Assembly (NCBI GenBank): GCA_028287455.1 | Contig: JAQBPP010000362.1 | Location: 1-14,400, forward strand | Length of the DNA: 14,400 bases | Source of the DNA: Bacilli bacterium | GTDB taxonomy: Bacteria; Bacillota; Bacilli; Tumebacillales; JAQBPP01 | Reading direction: 5' to 3' | Part shown: positions 12,976 to 14,400 of the stretch, in pieces | Numbering within the stretch: position 1 is the first letter of the stretch | Layout of the letters: every line of letters begins with the position of its first letter | Notes under the pieces: generated by a model | Databases searched by the model: none | What the model was told of the DNA's origin: nothing | Seen by the model: only the letters and a program-made list of their open reading frames with translations | Translations under genes and position numbers: made by a program

Positions 12976-14238
12976 CTATTTCATGAGCGCTTCGGGCGCT
13001 GAAAACGCGAGATGCAGGACCTCTTTGAGATGCTGCTGCTGTCTGGTTTTGTCGTTGCTGCTTGGCAAATTGCTATAAGCTGCAAATGAGTTAAGTGTCT
13101 CAGCGCTCGCATCCGGAATTCCTGCCAGCTGCAAAGCGCGGTCCACAATGTTGTTGTCTGGAAACAGTTTGGCTATGTCACATTGGTTCACCACACGCTC
13201 GACAAAGTTAAAACGGCCAAGCATGGTGGTGGCATTTAACCAGGCGGGACCACCCGGCCAGCCCGCTACATTCGGGGAATTAAATAAATCCTGTCCCAGT
13301 AATTTCACAGTATATGCCGAGTCCTGATCGGACACTGTGGATGGTACGCTTCTGATGAGCTGCACCACATAATCAACCGGACTCTTGATCAATGATCGAT
13401 AAGCGGAATCAGACAAGAATTCATTTGAGGTCAAAATTGCTCTTAAAAATGGTTTGATTTCAAAATTTAGCTGCTTTAATAATTGCGCATACTTATTCAC
13501 TACTTGATCAGACGGATTGGGGATAACAAAATTGACCAGAAATTTCCGAGCCAAAAATTGCAAAGCCGCCGGTTTTGATAACACCAGATCGATAAACTGA
13601 TCTCCATCAAAATTGCCTGTTTGGCCCAGAATCGTCTTCGTTCCATCGTCATGAAGAGATTTGACAAACGTTGCATTGTAATTTTGATCCAATCGCAGGC
13701 CAGTAAAAGCGCGAGCAGCCTCACGAACATCAGTCTCGTTGTAATTGCCAATTCCCAAAGAAAACAGTTCCATGAATTCGCGCGCGTAGTTTTCATTTGG
13801 CGCTTTTTTCACGTTGGAACGTCCGTCTAGCCAGATCAACATCGCCGGGTCCCGTGTAACCGCTTTCGCTAAATCTCGAAAATTACCCAAGGCATGCTTA
13901 CGAAAAAGATCGTATTGCCATTCCATTAACAACGGCCGCCCCACCTTGCTGATCGCAGACGTGAAGTGGTTGTGCCAGAACAGGATCATGCGTTCCAAAA
14001 CTGGATTTACACCATCTGTCATGCGATGAATCCACCAGGCTTGGAGCGGAGCGATTCCCTGTTTGTTTTTATCCTCGAGATCAAGGGGCAGGAGATCTTG
14101 ATCGACAGGAGCACCCAGCAGTGAATCTACTATTGCCTGATAATCTTTGCCGTTGGCCGATAGGATTTCTGCCGGAGTTGCACCAAATCCCGCCCGACCG
14201 AACAAGTGTCGAATCCATTTGTCCTCTATGGATGGCAT
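12976..14238 (-). CDS. DUF1800-family protein, operon partner of the DUF1501 protein
   Basis: The 420-residue protein carries the DUF1800 (PF08811) motifs in order: RHLFGRAGFGAT (10-21), RMILFWHNHF (83-92), DPAMLIWLDGRSN (130-142), NENYAREFMELFSLG (148-162), DVREAARAFTG (170-180) and a late NVAGWPGGPAWLN. The His and acidic clusters suggest a metal site, but no activity is known for the family. The N-terminus (MPSIEDKWIRH) has neither a Sec nor a Tat signal, unlike its partner. ATG 14238 is 7 bases after GGAGGG; in-frame TTG 14253 overlaps that site. It is the first gene of a two-gene operon, 11 bases before the DUF1501 start. DUF1800 and DUF1501 genes are neighbours in many phyla, suggesting they act together. 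Confidence 0.9.
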   Translation of the reverse strand: MPSIEDKWIRHLFGRAGFGATPAEILSANGKDYQAIVDSLLGAPVDQDLLPLDLEDKNKQGIAPLQAWWIHRMTDGVNPVLERMILFWHNHFTSAISKVGRPLLMEWQYDLFRKHALGNFRDLAKAVTRDPAMLIWLDGRSNVKKAPNENYAREFMELFSLGIGNYNETDVREAARAFTGLRLDQNYNATFVKSLHDDGTKTILGQTGNFDGDQFIDLVLSKPAALQFLARKFLVNFVIPNPSDQVVNKYAQLLKQLNFEIKPFLRAILTSNEFLSDSAYRSLIKSPVDYVVQLIRSVPSTVSDQDSAYTVKLLGQDLFNSPNVAGWPGGPAWLNATTMLGRFNFVERVVNQCDIAKLFPDNNIVDRALQLAGIPDASAETLNSFAAYSNLPSSNDKTRQQQHLKEVLHLAFSAPEALMK

Positions 14239-14267
14239 CACAAATCCCTCCAAATTTTGTTAATTAC

Positions 14268-14276
14268 AGTATAACA
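14268..14276 (-). promoter_or_regulatory. Extended -10 promoter of the DUF1800-DUF1501 operon
   Basis: Leftward, TGTTATACT (14276-14268) combines the TGn extension with TATACT (5 of 6 matches). No good -35 hexamer lies 16-18 bases upstream, as expected for extended -10 promoters. The start would be near 14261, about 23 bases before ATG 14238. Nothing further could be supported in 14277-14400. Confidence 0.5.
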
Positions 14277-14400
14277 AGTGTTTGCGTAATTTGTGTGAAA
14301 AGTCTTGAAATTACTGAATAAAAGTTTACAACACTAGACACAAGCTGCATCAAAAATCACCCATCATGTTTTGCAGTTTTTCCGAATAATGTAACATGAG

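Noticed and set aside
1..14400. CRISPR arrays, tRNA/rRNA genes, insertion sequences, att sites
   Set aside because: No regularly spaced repeats, cloverleaf-like or rRNA sequence, transposase/integrase frame or flanking duplications were seen.

Overview
The window reads as chromosomal DNA of a low-to-mid-GC Gram-positive (Bacilli-like) bacterium. The grounds are strong AGGAGG-type ribosome binding sites, frequent GTG and TTG starts, a Bacillus-type MurC, a YmfF/YmfH pair of M16 peptidase homologues and sigma-A-like promoters. Two TGTCGAA (Spo0A-box-like) heptamers hint at a spore former. An Alicyclobacillaceae- or Paenibacillaceae-like host is a guess only. No rRNA, tRNA, CRISPR array, phage or transposase gene was seen.

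Region 1 (1-5491) is a glycan/envelope block. It opens with the N-terminal part of a leftward gene resembling phosphodiester glycosidases, preceded by the two 0A-box-like repeats. An unknown two-helix membrane protein (leftward) is divergent from a rightward three-gene cassette: a GtrB-like polyprenyl-phosphate glycosyltransferase, a GtrA-like flippase candidate and a WsfD-like polytopic membrane protein with an NGDF motif. Together these look like the usual three-part machine for adding a sugar to a cell-surface polymer: charge the lipid, flip it, transfer the sugar outside. Converging on the cassette with a 9-base gap is a eukaryotic-type UDP-sugar (UAP1-like) pyrophosphorylase, which could supply nucleotide sugar.

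Region 2 (5492-6209) holds an XRE-type regulator, transcribed divergently from the pyrophosphorylase. It has a near-perfect 16-base palindrome flanked by direct repeats in front of it, and a terminator hairpin behind it.

Region 3 (6210-10669, leftward) runs in transcription order: catalytically dead M16 protein (YmfF-like), zinc M16 peptidase (YmfH-like), MurC and a hot-dog thioesterase. A good TTGACA-N17-TATGGA promoter sits in front of the first gene. A nested inverted repeat separates the peptidase pair from murC, so murC plus thioesterase may be a separate or separately tuned unit.

Region 4 (10670-11661) carries insulating elements (two long hairpins), a small Ros/MucR-like zinc-finger protein and a 73-residue protein of unknown function whose terminator overlaps its stop codon.

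Region 5 (11717-14400, leftward) is a two-gene operon of a DUF1800 protein followed by a DUF1501 protein with a twin-arginine signal, driven by an extended -10 promoter. The DUF1800 partner has no signal peptide of its own. Most of the window is therefore ordinary housekeeping and envelope biology. The least-explained parts are the DUF1800/DUF1501 pair, the glycan cassette and the hairpin-rich 10.7-11.0 kb segment.
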